Program-made: the position numbers and the translations under genes
Source: Notospermus geniculatus
Lineage: Eukaryota; Nemertea; Pilidiophora; Heteronemertea; Lineidae
Direction of reading: 5' to 3'
NCBI GenBank assembly: GCA_002633025.1
Contig: NMRB01000026.1
Span: 573,090 to 637,089, forward strand
Length of the DNA stretch: 64,000 nt
Part shown: in pieces, positions 12,401 through 22,878 of the stretch
Numbering within the stretch: the stretch's first letter is position 1
Layout: each line of letters starts with the position of its first letter
Notes under the pieces: generated by a model
Seen by the model: only the letters and a program-made list of their open reading frames with translations
The model's database searches: none
What the model was told of the DNA's origin: nothing

Positions 12401-15400
12401 CAAAGTGATGCTCCATGACATTCTCTCATCCCAGCATCCAACAAACCATCCATATGATCCACATTCTCTCTTTCGTCGTAAAGGAATTTCACTTCAGTAG
12501 CACCAGCATCGTCTGCGTTCTGGATCAACTCTTTTGGAATGGCCAAACCATCAGGGTAGTCTTGTATGAGCAACCTCAGGCGATGTGTCAGGGATTCTTC
12601 CTGTCCATGACTCTCCACTAAGCTGATTCCTTCAGAGTCATCTTCAAGCAATCGGTTTGTAGTTGTGCTCACACCCAGTGCTTCTGTAAGGTCCCTTGGA
12701 ACCGAGTCATGAATGTAATGAACAGTCTCGCTGCTGTCATCCTGCGAAAATACATCTTCGAGGAGACTTCTTTCCAAGATATCTGCAGACGTGCACTTGT
12801 TTGCAGGCATAAGCTGTAACCTTCCTTCAAAATTCTCCACCGGAAGCAGAAGGTGACTTCCCTGACCACTCAACTGTTGAGAACTGCCAGAAGATTCATT
12901 CACAATCTTCCTCAGTACTTTCGTTATGATCACAAGATCGTTAGCAACCCGGTCTCGATTGGTATCGCCATGTTCATCATGCCAAAGCTTGATTCGCTCT
13001 AACAACTGGAACCAATCACATCTTTGTCTGACACCCATCTGGAGAAGCCACGACTGAATTCCTTGGAGCTCGTCAGGCAAGGTAAAGGCATATGGGGCAA
13101 AGTTATCAGAGAGATTCAATGCCACACAATCAGCCTGAACAAATCCATTGCCATGCCAGACCCAGTTTATCAACCCGACTGAAGACATCTGTGCCTGGAC
13201 GGAGGCAACTTGGTACAGCTTCAGAGTGTCATACACCTGTCTCACAAATCCCATCAAAAGGACCTTTTCTTCTGGTCTGTAGTGGTTTACAATGTTTTTC
13301 AAATGTTCCACAACCTTTGCCAAGGGCAATAACTCTCCACCACGCACCAGTCTCACCACTTCGTCTTTCACTATTGCTGTCTTGACTGACGGCATGGAAG
13401 AACCAGCTATGGAAATCTCTGATGACAGACATACGGTACTTGGCTTCTGGAAGTTCTGTCCTACAGCTCCCCAAGGTAAGCATTGTGGAAACGAGTTTCT
13501 GTCTTCTTGTACTGGTACCCATGCGAGGTTCTTCAGTTGCTCCTTAATGCCATTCACCATGATTATCCCTCGATTTTCTGTTACAATTTCACTGATACCT
13601 TGACTTTTCTGTTCCATGTTCTTCTTGTCAGTCCTTCCCTGTTTATCAATCACTTGAGCTGTCGTCAGCAGATCTTGCCAGGTAACTTGGTGCCTCTTTT
13701 TCAGGCCTAGTTTCTGAAGTACTTCCAAGTAACCTCGGTATACAACTGGAGGAAATTTGTCCTCAGCGTAGAAGAGTCTGTTGAGGATGGTGTCACTGTG
13801 ATCGAAGTAATCAAAAACCCGTCTCGCTCTGCCCGACACATCCAAAAATGCCAAGTTGACAAGACGTTTATGAAATGTCCCACTTCGCTTGATGTGGCCA
13901 TGATAGTCACCAAGTGTGTACATCATAACCTCCTGCACTTCTTTGGGCCCTAGGCATCTTTGCTCTATTTCTGGAAAGACGTAGTCCTCAAGGATTTGGG
14001 TCTCAGTTCTGACTTGGGCACCAAGGAACTTGGACATCTCAAAAGCCACTGCGTTGCCGACATTCAGAAGTAAGTAGCGAGACCTTACAGGGATATTGTA
14101 CTCCCGAACTGCCAACTGTGCCTTAGCTATGCTTGTGAAATGAATTGGTTGGTAATTGCTTTGATCCACTGTTTCAAACAAAAACAGGTTCCTAAGCAAT
14201 GATCTGAAGTCGTTGTAACCAGAACGGGAAAGTGGCTCAAAGAACTTCAGCACTGCCTCTCTCTGGGCCTTGCTCGCATATCTGTTGAATTGGCAATGTT
14301 CTGCGCCAGTGCTGGAGTCCTCACTGTTGGCCTTCAAGAGAGCTCGCATGACGGACTCGGGGTTTGGCTGAAAGATCCAGCGGTCGAAAACTCGCGGATG
14401 TTGCTTCACGTAATCTGGTATCTCAACTAGAACTGTTATGTTGAAGTATTTCAAGGTGCTGGCAAGATGTTCAGGAAGGCTTTTGCCATGGAGATGGTCT
14501 GCAACACAAATTGCACCACCACTGAGTTTGGTCAGTTGAAGATTTCCTGAGCTCCAACTGATGGGTAAGATATGCAGATGTTTAATCAAGTCCATATGGT
14601 TGGGATAACTCAAGACAGCACGGGTGAGGAACAACCACAGGTTCTTGAGCCAAATGTCTGTTAGGTGTTGAAGCTTTGGGTTGCCACTTGTGTTGACAGT
14701 CTTTTGCGATGCACAGTACCCCGGGAATACGCTTGGCAAGAGTTGGAAGACAGTCTGGCTTGTGCAGGGAGCAAGTTGTGTGTAAGCTGAAAAATTGAGG
14801 AGATTAACTAAGTAAGTTATGAAATACTCATACCACAACAGCACGTTTTCAAGGGGAGTAAATTCCAATTGAAGACTAAACTGTAAGTCCTGAATGGTCC
14901 CAACAATATGCATCAAGAATCAGTCATGAGGGGTGGGTTATAACTGAGCTGGTAAAGAAATGTACAGTACATGAATATCCACAAAAGATTTACCTAGCAT
15001 ATTTTGCTGGCGGATTTTGCTGGACAATGTCACATCTAAGTTGCTACTCAGGAACCGGCGCTCTAGGGTTGGCAAGAGATGTTGAAGATTTTCCATGTCA
15101 ACAAAGATGGCCGGTTGTGCAGTCTTTGGTCCAAATGTTGTGAACGTTCCGTCAGATAGAGGGAGTAATTCCAGGCCATGGAAATGATGGAAGTCAGCTG
15201 GTTGAACTGGGTATTCCCCAAGAAGGTACTGCAGTAAGCATAACTTCTCTTCTCGTGAGTAAGACTTGTACCTGGAGAAAAGAGTGACACTGTCAAATTT
15301 TATAGGACTGAAAGTATTTTGAGAATGGATAGAAACAATACAACAGTGCTGCAAGAAAGGCGGTGTATCGCACTGAGAATTGATGGCAAAGCTTGAGAAA

Positions 15401-18400
15401 GATGAGGACAAACAGAAGCAGTGAGAACCAAAGGCACTTACTTTATAGACTTCCTCATCTCCTGTGCTACAACCCTGGGTGTTGTTTCCACTGGTGCTTC
15501 CCGGCTGTATCTCTTCACTGCTCTGATTATATGTTCTGGTAGACAGACAACATTTCGTCCACAGTCTCGCAGTACGCGCACCAACACTTGCCTCGTTTCT
15601 GCAGCAAGTGAGAGAGGGCAGATGACAGCATCCTTTACTCTGACGTATTGCCCTGTCGTACCAGCTGTTGGGAAAATCGGCAATGCGATGGCCTCTGTTA
15701 GGAACGGTGTCAGGAATGTATTTCTCCACTTTTCGTCAATGATATCGACGTCAGGAAATGCGTTGAACATATCTCTTGGTTGGAATGTTGACCGTTTGGT
15801 TCCATCTAGAAGAAGCTGTGAGTATGCCCGTGGAACGAGCTCTGTCAGAAGACAACGGTTCCACTTCAGACTATCAGACATCTTAGCAGGGTCCTGCTTC
15901 GCTGTCGGCCATTTTATCTCACTTCTGTTCGAGCTTACGACAAAGAAACTGCTTACATGGACTGGGAGACCAGTTGGACTGTTGTCATCATGGATTGGTA
16001 GAGGTAGGAAACAGAAGATATGTCCGTTGGGGACAGGAATGATATCATTTGCCTGATTCAAGGGGGCAGCAACACTGACCAGTGGTTGGTAGCTCAGTTG
16101 TTCATCATTCAGCAAACATTTCATACTTTGTGATACATTTTTGCCATCGTAGAAATGACACACAAGAAAGCTCTTCAACTCTTGTTTCCCCAAACCATCT
16201 GTTTTCTTGATGTCCACTTGGTAAGTCAGGTGACGCTGTTCGTTCAAAATGTCATTTTCTTCTGTGCAAAGCTGTTGAAAGAATCTTGCCCTTGTATCCA
16301 GCATGGATCTGTCGCTATTCACAACAGAAATACGCAGGAAAAGTGTCGGGCTGGTTGCACCTCTTTCTTGCACGTAAACCTCTATCAGTTCCAAGGACTT
16401 CAAGAAGAGCAAATTCATGTAAGCTCGATCCTTGAGAGCCTTGAACAAGTCCATGATCTTCTCTTCATTGTACAGTGTTTTTGATATCTCTGAGGGATGT
16501 TTTCGGAGAGGAAACCTGAAAATGGTTCCGTTGTAGACACCAGTCCTTGAAGCTTCATCATCGTAGCCTTGAAATTTTCCTCGGAAACTGTCTAATTCTG
16601 CTGGGAAATCTTTGTTCAGTTGCAAATGTGACTTGCGTGGCAGACGTGCCAAATATGGACTGATCTTGGCCAGATGCTTTCCGCTCAAAAGGGTTGGCAA
16701 CTCTGTGAAGTAAACCTAAGTGGAATGAGTGGCTCAGGACACCAGTAAGAAAATACAGATGTGTCAGTCTTCATGCAGTCTGCTTCAAACAGGTTCACAC
16801 AAATGACCTTCAAGAAAACACTAACAAAAAGAAATGATGCTAAATGCATTTTTCGGAGGGGGGGGGGCTACAGGTTGTATTGAACGTATATGAACATTCA
16901 TGGCAATCTTTTTCTTGCAAGGGCGTTGTTACAATCAAAACGCGAACTGACTAGGACTTTCGTGGAACTTTACGTAACTTTGTACCGGTGACCCGGCCGC
17001 GAGCCGCGTTACGCGTACGCTTACCTCATCGTGAGGGTTTAAAAGGGAGCTGAGCAGGTTCCTTAGGGCATTCCCATTGACGGCGCAATACATGGCAGAA
17101 GAGACGACGTGGCTTCGTGGGTGTGTCGACGACCGTGAGGAGTGCGACTTCGAGCTTCCGAGTAATGGCGAAGATTGCAGCGACGGCGCGACACGACGAG
17201 CTACTGATGAATGGTGTTCGTATCGTTGAACAACATTGATTCGCGGCTGTGACGTACCCCCGGGGGTTAGCAGTGCTGAATATTCGTACCACGTGGTAAT
17301 GTACTGTGCCTTTCTCTATCTGCCGCCGTAGCGCCCGAACCTGCTCCCTATCGCGACCGCAATATAGTTCAGTATCCTGCTTAGAGTTTAAATTGTGAAT
17401 AACTAACATCCTCACCTTCGGCCGATTGTACTACCGTATATCTTCACGAATAATATAATTGTAGATATTTCTTAAAACTACAAATTGGTCTCACGCCTTT
17501 CCTTCTGTCGTACGGTACCCCCGAGCCCGCGAGATGTCAATGTAACAGGCGTACAATAATATATAACTCGAGAAGTGATGAATAAAACAGGAAGAACATC
17601 TGTTGCGGTAGGGATGGGCCTTCAGCCAAAAGACAACATTACTCTATGGAGTTCTCTAAAGTAATGTGAGCTCCTCTAAAGTGATACATAAGGATGTACA
17701 TTCAGATCTTACCTGTCAAATGAAAGACTGATTTGAAGCCAAGACCAAATCTTCCAACCTTCGCCCGGTCTGTCTTCTTGGTGCTCCTTCTAACATTCAG
17801 AAGGTTCTTGAAGTCTGTCTCAGTGAAGGTGGCATCATTGTAGGCGTATAGCGCCTCACCCTGAAAGGGAAAAGGAAAATGTTTAAGACAACTGAAGGTG
17901 GCTGGAATATAGTAAAAAAAAATTCTCACAGGGTATGTAAAATCCTTACCAATTGTCAACCATGTGGTGGGAAGATCATTGACAATACTTGTTTGTTGTT
18001 AAGGGGGCGGTAGCCATAAGGAAGCGCACTGCAAATGGCGACTGAAAACAATTCATATTTTCTTCAAGCAAAAAGGTAGCATCGATTTCATGTATTTCTA
18101 TGAAATTGCTATTCTTGTTCTACACATCTGAATTGTAAACGATGTGCTTTCATCTTTCATTAATCAGCTAATTAAGCAAACAATGAGACCCCCCATTTGG
18201 CTTTTTCGTCATAGATTTCTCGGCAACAACGCGACTGGGACCTGGCGTTTTATCACCAAATGTTGGGGAATACATATGTGCAGGTGCCGACGTTGAGATA
18301 ATTTGCAAATTCTAATTCTTAGTAATGATAATTATGTAATTTGTGCCAAAAATTGGTCAAAAATGAACTTTTTGAATATCTCCCGAATCCTGTTGAATAG

Positions 18401-20505
18401 TGAAAAAATCTCAACGTCGCGCCCTGCGCACAAATATACTGCTGCCAGATGAAAAGAAACCACTGAAGTGCGATGCCTGATGGACGAGAAAAGTCTTCCC
18501 GAAATTTTCATATTTTGGCCCAAACACGCCTACGCTTTTCGAAATACGCGGGCTATTAAAGTAACCTCCTTATTGTCATTAAAATAGGCCTATGCGCACG
18601 GACGCACCGGGTGTACAAAAGCATTGTGCTGGACAATATTTTTGAAAGAGTGTAGGTTTTGGCAACGAACCATGATCAGCTTGTCCTTGACGCCTAATTT
18701 TATTAACAATACACGGTTATTCATAAATAAGACGGTTCAACCTTCGACCGCCGCACTAAAACGGCGCTGTATGTTTCCACTACCGCCCCCTTAAGCCAGT
18801 AAAATGACTTGTCGTCAATCTTGTCAAAATAGGGTCTACTTTTAGACCCCTTACCCTGAATCCCTGAATTCATATCACTGAGCTCTCCCAGATGAGCTCT
18901 GCATCTTTCACATCGGCATATGCCAGATGAAGATGAAGTACGCTTTTGGTATACTTGTGGAATGAAGAAACTAATGTTGCCAACTTGGATTTCAACATTA
19001 TTCAACTGAGGCAAACCCCCAGAACGCTTTCTTTATTGAATGAAACATAGAACTATGAAAGCACTGACCTGATGATCACGAGATGTATCATCTTCAAGAC
19101 CAACTGTGGGGTAGCTGTTCTTATCGTACAAGAACTTGACACATTTTGCATTGGAATCTTCTGCGTTTTGAATGATTTCCTTGAAAAGAGAAATCAAACC
19201 TCCTCATAATGAGATACCCGCGTGACAAACTTTGCTACGCGATGGCTCTGCGACCGATCGACCTGTCGCAACATCATTGACGTCGTTTTAAGTGTTGACG
19301 TTGCATCATGAAAAAGTGACCTGTACATTTTTCTACAGGAACAATGAGACAAAAACGTTGCTTTTATCGCCAACCTACATGTATGTCCCCAAAGGGAAAA
19401 AGCAAGGAAATTAAAGAAATTTTCATCAGCTACACGATGATGTTAGGTTCTGTCAGGCGACCAACAAAAATGGGTTATTTTCACGCCATAAATAAATGGC
19501 GTTTCTAACATAATGTTAGAAAAAAGAAACTTCGGGCACATCGATCGCAGCGCCACGCCGTGACGTTAGTTCTGCGGGTTCCTCATTGATAAAAACAGGA
19601 TGGTTTTGGTGAATCAAGCTTGAGTAGAGGATTATCATATTACACGCAAACTGAACCTGCACACACTGAAGTAAACATTTGATAGAGAAGAGCTACACTG
19701 ATACTGAACAAACTAATCTACCACTTTGACCATTTGGAGACAATTCAGTCATTCCCTGATCATTTGGAGACAATTCAGTCATTCCCTGATCATTTGGAGA
19801 CAAGTCAGTCATTCCCTGCTAATTGATCAAGTTAGGCCTAAAAACCAACAACTCACCTTCAAAATCTGGGCATCATCTGGGTACTGTGAAAGGATTTCTG
19901 TAATNATGAAGATGAAGTACGCTTTTGGTATACTTGTGGAATGAAGAAACTAATGTTGCCAACTTGGATTTCAACATTATTCAACTGAGGCAAACCCCCA
20001 GAACGCTTTCTTTATTGAATGAAACATAGAACTATGAAAGCACTGACCTGATGATCACGAGATGTATCATCTTCAAGACCAACTGTGGGGTAGCTGTTCT
20101 TATCGTACAAGAACTTGACACATTTTGCATTGGAATCTTCTGCGTTTTGAATGATTTCCTTGAAAAGAGAAATCAATTCAAACCTCCTCATAATGAGATA
20201 CCCGGTGATAAACTTTGCTACGCGGTGGCTCTGCGATTGATCGACCCGTCGCGACGTCATTGACGTCGTTTTAAGTGTTGACGTTCCCATTATCAACTTC
20301 CTATCATCAGCCAACTTCCTGACAGTTCAGTCATTCCCTGATCATTTGGAGACAATTCAGTCATTCCCTGCTAATTGATCAAGTTAGGCCTAAAAACCCG
20401 ACAACTCACCTTCAAAATCTGGGCATCATCTGGGTACTGTGAAAGGATTTCTGTAATCTTCTCCTGGAGCGTTGGTTGCCAATCCCATTCGAGTGAATCG
20501 GCCAT
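3184..20505 (-). CDS. SACS: Sacsin-like gene, seven coding exons, 4,394 aa
   Basis: The coding exons on the minus strand are 20505-20410, 20158-20048, 17860-17713, 16702-15442, 15271-14994, 14786-3775 and 3462-3184. All six introns have GT-AG ends, and the total of 13,185 nt keeps frame and ends in TAG. Human sacsin is 4,579 aa and likewise has one giant exon. Domains in order: three SIRPT modules with HSP90/GHKL-type ATPase motifs (N-box EIIQNAED in the first, KELIQNADDAGATE near residues 1370-1390, KELLQNADDAGATE near 2400-2415; GFGLGF or GIGFNSVY boxes follow each), a J-like domain at about 4139-4195, and a HEPN domain at about 4270-4394. The family is a large co-chaperone linked to Hsp70, intermediate filaments and mitochondrial networks; loss in humans causes spastic ataxia (ARSACS). 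Oddities: the J-domain HPD reads QPE, there is a 36-bp in-frame tandem duplication, no N-terminal ubiquitin-like domain is visible, and exons 1-2 are duplicated in the assembly. Confidence 0.93.
3775..14786 (-). CDS. SACS: Sacsin-like giant coding exon 6 (residues 632-4302)
   Basis: This 11,012-nt exon is open throughout. It starts after the acceptor TTTTTCAG with AYTQLAPCTSQTVFQLL and ends YEWALYKCHQ at donor GTAAGT in phase 0. It encodes SIRPT modules 2 (about residue 1360 on) and 3 (about 2385 on), the linker preceding the J-domain, the J-like domain (4095-4262 in DNA) and the first helix of HEPN (RRWFRQARRDLEAS). Between the third module and the J-domain lies the 36-bp duplication at 6789-6860. 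One giant exon is also characteristic of vertebrate SACS. Confidence 0.96.
4095..4262 (-). other. J-like domain of the sacsin-like protein, HPD replaced by QPE
   Basis: The helix II / loop / helix III region reads RVLKRMVLKWQPENHPGHKD and then IAKEILRFMDDRIKKIE. It lines up with the human sacsin J-domain, where the loop reads KWHPDKNPENHDIA. The codons at 4182-4174 (minus strand) are CAG CCC GAG, so His is Gln and Asp is Glu. In J-proteins the His-Pro-Asp triad is needed to stimulate Hsp70 ATPase, so this domain may not do so. Confidence 0.85.
6789..6860 (-). repeat. Perfect 2 x 36-bp in-frame tandem duplication in sacsin exon 6
   Basis: The units 6789-6824 and 6825-6860 are identical. They duplicate the 12-residue block PFKTNCTPDEAE at about residues 3274-3297 without breaking frame. 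Lack of any difference between the copies indicates a recent event, a length polymorphism or an assembly slip. Confidence 0.9.
14994..15271 (-). CDS. SACS: Sacsin-like coding exon 5 (residues 539-632)
   Basis: The exon follows the acceptor TTTTCTCCAG and reads KYKSYSREEKLCLLQYLLGE and GLELLPLSDGTFTTF, the sequence seen in sacsins after each module ('LELLPLQNG'). It ends NMLG with donor GTAAAT, phase 1. The 170-bp intron before it and the 207-bp intron after it are short. Confidence 0.9.
15442..16702 (-). CDS. SACS: Sacsin-like coding exon 4 (residues 119-539)
   Basis: The acceptor TACTTCACAG precedes the exon, which starts ELPTLLSGKHLAKISPY and includes GTIFRFPLRKHPSEIS, a conserved sacsin-module motif, and later CFLPLPIHDDNSPTGLPVHV. 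It ends at a GTAAGT donor in phase 2. The open frame continues a few codons into the intron before a stop, which confirms that splicing is needed here. Confidence 0.93.
17713..17860 (-). CDS. SACS: Sacsin-like coding exon 3 (residues 70-119)
   Basis: The exon reads GEALYAYNDATFTETDF and then KVGRFGLGFKSVFHLT. This is the second half of the first HSP90-like ATPase module, with its glycine-rich lid box. The acceptor CCTTTCAG and donor GTAAGA are clear. The exon ends in phase 1; the split codon with exon 4 gives Glu where most modules have Asp (the 'TD' after the GF.S..H box). Confidence 0.92.
17999..18794. mobile_element. TTAA-flanked TIR element (piggyBac-type MITE) in sacsin intron 2
   Basis: TTAAGGGGGCGGTAG at 17999-18013 is the perfect reverse complement of CTACCGCCCCCTTAA at 18780-18794. 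TTAA at both borders is the target-site duplication of piggyBac-type transposons. The 796-bp interior shows no transposase frame, so it would be non-autonomous. It lies wholly within the intron between exons 3 and 2. Confidence 0.65.
19069..19179 (-). pseudogene. Second copy of sacsin exon 2 (probably allelic)
   Basis: It encodes the same 37 residues as 20048-20158 with the same splice signals and phase 0-0. If the duplication were real, including both copies would still keep frame. I consider it an allele placed beside its partner. Confidence 0.7.
19726..19818. repeat. 30-bp VNTR, three copies, in the sacsin exon 1-2 interval
   Basis: The unit containing CATTTGGAGACAATTCAGTC is repeated about three times here. 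The equivalent place in the other copy (20327-20375) has only about one and a half units, so copy number differs between the presumed alleles. Confidence 0.75.
19857..19904 (-). pseudogene. Truncated second copy of sacsin exon 1
   Basis: The sequence matches the 3' half of exon 1 (…EILSQYPDDAQILK and the donor) but is cut by the N at 19905, so it has no start codon. Confidence 0.7.
20048..20158 (-). CDS. SACS: Sacsin-like coding exon 2 (residues 33-69)
   Basis: This 111-nt, phase 0-0 exon reads EIIQNAEDSNAKCVKFLYDK and ends DDTSRDHQ. It carries the N-box of the first ATPase-like module, including the E and N expected from GHKL ATPases. The acceptor is CTTTTCAAG and the donor GTCAGT. An identical-coding copy lies at 19069-19179. 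Confidence 0.9.
20410..20505 (-). CDS. SACS: Sacsin-like coding exon 1 (residues 1-32)
   Basis: The ATG complement lies at 20503-20505 in a good context (GAAAATGG). The exon reads MADSLEWDWQPTLQEK and onward to DDAQILK, then the donor GTGAGT. This matches the start of a SIRPT module just before the ELIQNA-type N-box. A possible acceptor (TTGACAG, exon from 20511) just upstream of the ATG suggests a separate 5' UTR exon. Vertebrate sacsins have a ubiquitin-like domain before this point; none is seen here. Confidence 0.85.
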
Positions 20506-20625
20506 TTTCTGCTGTCAACCCACATAGAAATAAATGGAACTTGAGGATTTCATATTCTCCTATGCCTGCTGTTATCAAGAATTCTGTCATCTACAATTCA
20601 ACTGTCAAATTCCTTTAACTACTGC

Positions 20626-21175
20626 CATACACCTTCAATTACTGCCATACTGTAGGCCTACACCCTCAATTACTGCCATATACACCTTTAATTACTGCCA
20701 TACACCCTCAATTACTGCCATATACACCTTTAATTACTGCCATACACCCTCAATTACTGCCATATACACCTTTTAAAATTACTGTCATCTTGGAGGAATT
20801 ATACTGACAGTATAATTCCTCCAAGCTGTCATATACACCTTTAATTACTGCCGTACCCCACCTTTAATTATTGCCATATACACCTTTAATTACTGCCACA
20901 TACACCTTTAATTACTGCCGTACACCCTTAATTACTGCCATATACACCTTTAATTACTGTCATATACACATTTAATTATTCCACACACCCATTAAATTAC
21001 TGAGCATTACACCTTTAATTACAGCCAATCTGCCAGACACCTTTAATTTAATACTGCCATGCACCTTCATTTACTGCCATACCCTTCAATTACTGCCATA
21101 CACCTTTAACTACTGCCTTATACCTTCAATTACTGGAATGCACCTTTCAATTAGGCCTACTGTCATACACCTGAA
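20626..21175. repeat. Minisatellite, ~20-22-bp unit, upstream of the sacsin start
   Basis: Units of the form ACACCTTTAATTACTGCCAT repeat some 25 times with length and base variation, starting about 120 bp upstream of the ATG. It interrupts what would be the proximal upstream region or first intron. Confidence 0.85.
20782..20832. mobile_element. 37-bp perfect hairpin with 7-bp flanking direct repeats
   Basis: CTTGGAGGAATTATACT (20789-20805) and its perfect reverse complement (20809-20825) flank the trinucleotide GAC. CTGTCAT stands immediately on both sides (20782-20788 and 20826-20832). The element interrupts a minisatellite unit, so the target duplication is easy to see. It is far shorter than ordinary MITEs. 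Confidence 0.7.
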
Positions 21176-21893
21176 ATTATTGCCGAAAAACTACAATCCT
21201 GTTGAACAATGTGGGAAACGTCGCAGAACTGGTAGGAAACGTTTCAATTTACTTAAGTATCCAAGCACTTTTTTATCCAGAAACATAAAATCTAAGGAAT
21301 GACTTTTGTGGTAATCCTGGCAAGGACTGTTGTAGGTGAATATCTGAGTCATGTGAGTGGGGTGAGGTAATGATCATAACTCGGTGGGCATATCAAGCAG
21401 CCTGTTCTGTTGATACTAAGGCTGTGACTTGTTAGAAACATGGAAATGCTAATATTTGAGTGACACTTTTTCTGGGTTATCCTGTAGTCAATATCATGAC
21501 GAATTGGGATGCCACCTATCTTTAAACTCAGGAATCAATATTGACAGGCAAACATTCTCTGGTAGAGACGCGTGTAGATTTATTTTTATGGGGGGGNGGG
21601 GGGGGGGGGTCTTTGTTATTCCTGCCATCTAATTCTTGTAGGCTGTCTAACGCTATGGTCCTCAAAAACTACCCTCTCCCCTACAAGTACAAACAGATGT
21701 ATGACTGCAACCTTGCACCATCCCACTCTACAGGCTACTATAATATACAGTAGGCCTAAAGCCTTAGTGCTATAAAGCCAAAGTCCAAGCATCAATTTGA
21801 TGCGTCATCTTTTGTCTGGTACGCATCCCTGTCATGCCTGTATCTTATTTAAAGATTTACCGGGGACTACGACAAACAATAGCGAGTTTAAGA

Positions 21894-22024
21894 AACCATA
21901 CGTTAACGCTAACGTTAATGACATCATTTTGACGTCACATCGAATGAATTCGTTGTATTTCTTCTGGGGGTGACGTCATTTTTACGTAATTAGCGTTAGC
22001 GTTAACGTTTGGTTTCTTAAACTC
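21894..22024. mobile_element. MITE-like hairpin, 131 bp
   Basis: GAGTTTAAGAAACCA at 21894 pairs with its reverse complement ending at 22024. The inner arms also pair around ACGTTAACGCTAACG and TGACGTCA. The style resembles the hairpin at 44357-44495. Confidence 0.65.
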
Positions 22025-22146
22025 ACTAATAATACAAATACACCGGCCCTTAGCAGCAGGAGAACACCGTAGTTCGACCTCCGATCAATAAAAGGTGACC
22101 TGGTGATCCACCCCTTTTCTACTTGTTCAGAGGGCGTCCAGTTGAC

Positions 22147-22292
22147 AATAGGGAGGTTTCGCCATTCGGAACTTCCGAAGGCAACTGCTCGGCAATTTCC
22201 GTGACGGCTCGCATTTCCCCTCGGACACAATTCCAAGGCAGCCATCTTGAATGCGCAGTGATTGCCTTGGGCGCTTACGAAACCTCCCTATT
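22147..22292. mobile_element. TIR element, 146 bp, 'aatagggaggtttcg' ends
   Basis: Perfect 15-bp terminal inverted repeats (AATAGGGAGGTTTCG) flank a non-repetitive interior. No coding capacity. Confidence 0.65.
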
Positions 22293-22330
22293 TTCTCTAG
22301 GCCCTATCAGGGACTAACAAAGTGACTCAC

Positions 22331-22600
22331 CAGATGCAGATGAAACACTCAGTCCTCAAGATTCGACGAATCCGTGTCGCTTGACTGCCATGATGATATC
22401 ATATAATATCAGGTACCGGTATGAATGATGAAGAGATGGCCGATTTGCCGGGCTAAATGTCCAGGATAATCCTAATCACCAATGTGATTCACACGGAGAC
22501 AACTAAAATCACACAAAACGAACGAGCAAAGTTCATCCTGAACGGTTGAGCCTGAACTCTTTCGCAATGACGGGTGGGGTTGATTTTATACCGTTGTCTT
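22331..22600 (-). promoter_or_regulatory. Possible sacsin 5' UTR exon with strong donor (promoter upstream)
   Basis: On the minus strand CATCTG|GTGAGTCA at 22331 is a strong donor. The sequence before it has only a short upstream ATG frame ending in TGA, as expected of a 5' leader. It could splice to the acceptor-like TTGACAG just before the exon 1 ATG. The 5' end given is arbitrary, and no transcript evidence is available. Confidence 0.25.
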
Positions 22601-22878
22601 TAGTTTCAGTTCTCGTCATGTGTTCGCTGACTTGACGGATTCGGTGAAACCAAGAGCAGACGCACAATTATGTAGTTAGTTCAATGTATTGACGGAAGAT
22701 GGCACTGTCAGCAGCATCGATGGGGTATATTTTCGTTCTTTGATTGCTTTTCCTACAATTAGATTATTTTCTGATCATTTTTCACTGTAGAATAGGCCTG
22801 GGTATTGAATGAAACTGGTTCTGATGAGTAATAACCTGGCACATGTCGTCTATGACAGACCTCTGAACCTATTGACCC

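Larger units (their letters stand above)
14787..20047 (-). other. Introns of the 5' half of the sacsin-like gene
   Basis: Introns are 14787-14993, 15272-15441, 16703-17712 and 17861-20047. The 1-kb intron 3 contains a poly-G run near 16855-16867 but no recognisable element. The 2.2-kb intron 2 contains the TTAA-flanked MITE (17999-18794) and the second copy of exon 2 (19069-19179). Without the apparent assembly duplication this intron would be about 1 kb shorter. Confidence 0.75.
18927..20458. other. Tandem copies of sacsin exons 1-2 joined at a single N (likely haplotype duplication)
   Basis: Copy 1 (18927-19904) and copy 2 (19906-about 20458) start with the same sequence and stay nearly identical through exon 2. 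Copy 1 stops inside exon 1 exactly at the N (19905), and copy 2 then restarts at the equivalent of 18927. Copy 1 contains an extra roughly 430 bp between about 19303 and 19730, and the two differ by small indels (for example 3 bases beside exon 2). This is the pattern of two alleles placed in series by the assembler. Confidence 0.8.

Noticed and set aside
14787-14916. Upstream extension of the giant sacsin frame (MMHIVGTIQD…)
   Set aside because: The acceptor at 14787 and the split codon with exon 5 explain the gene better; the extension is intron sequence that happens to be open.
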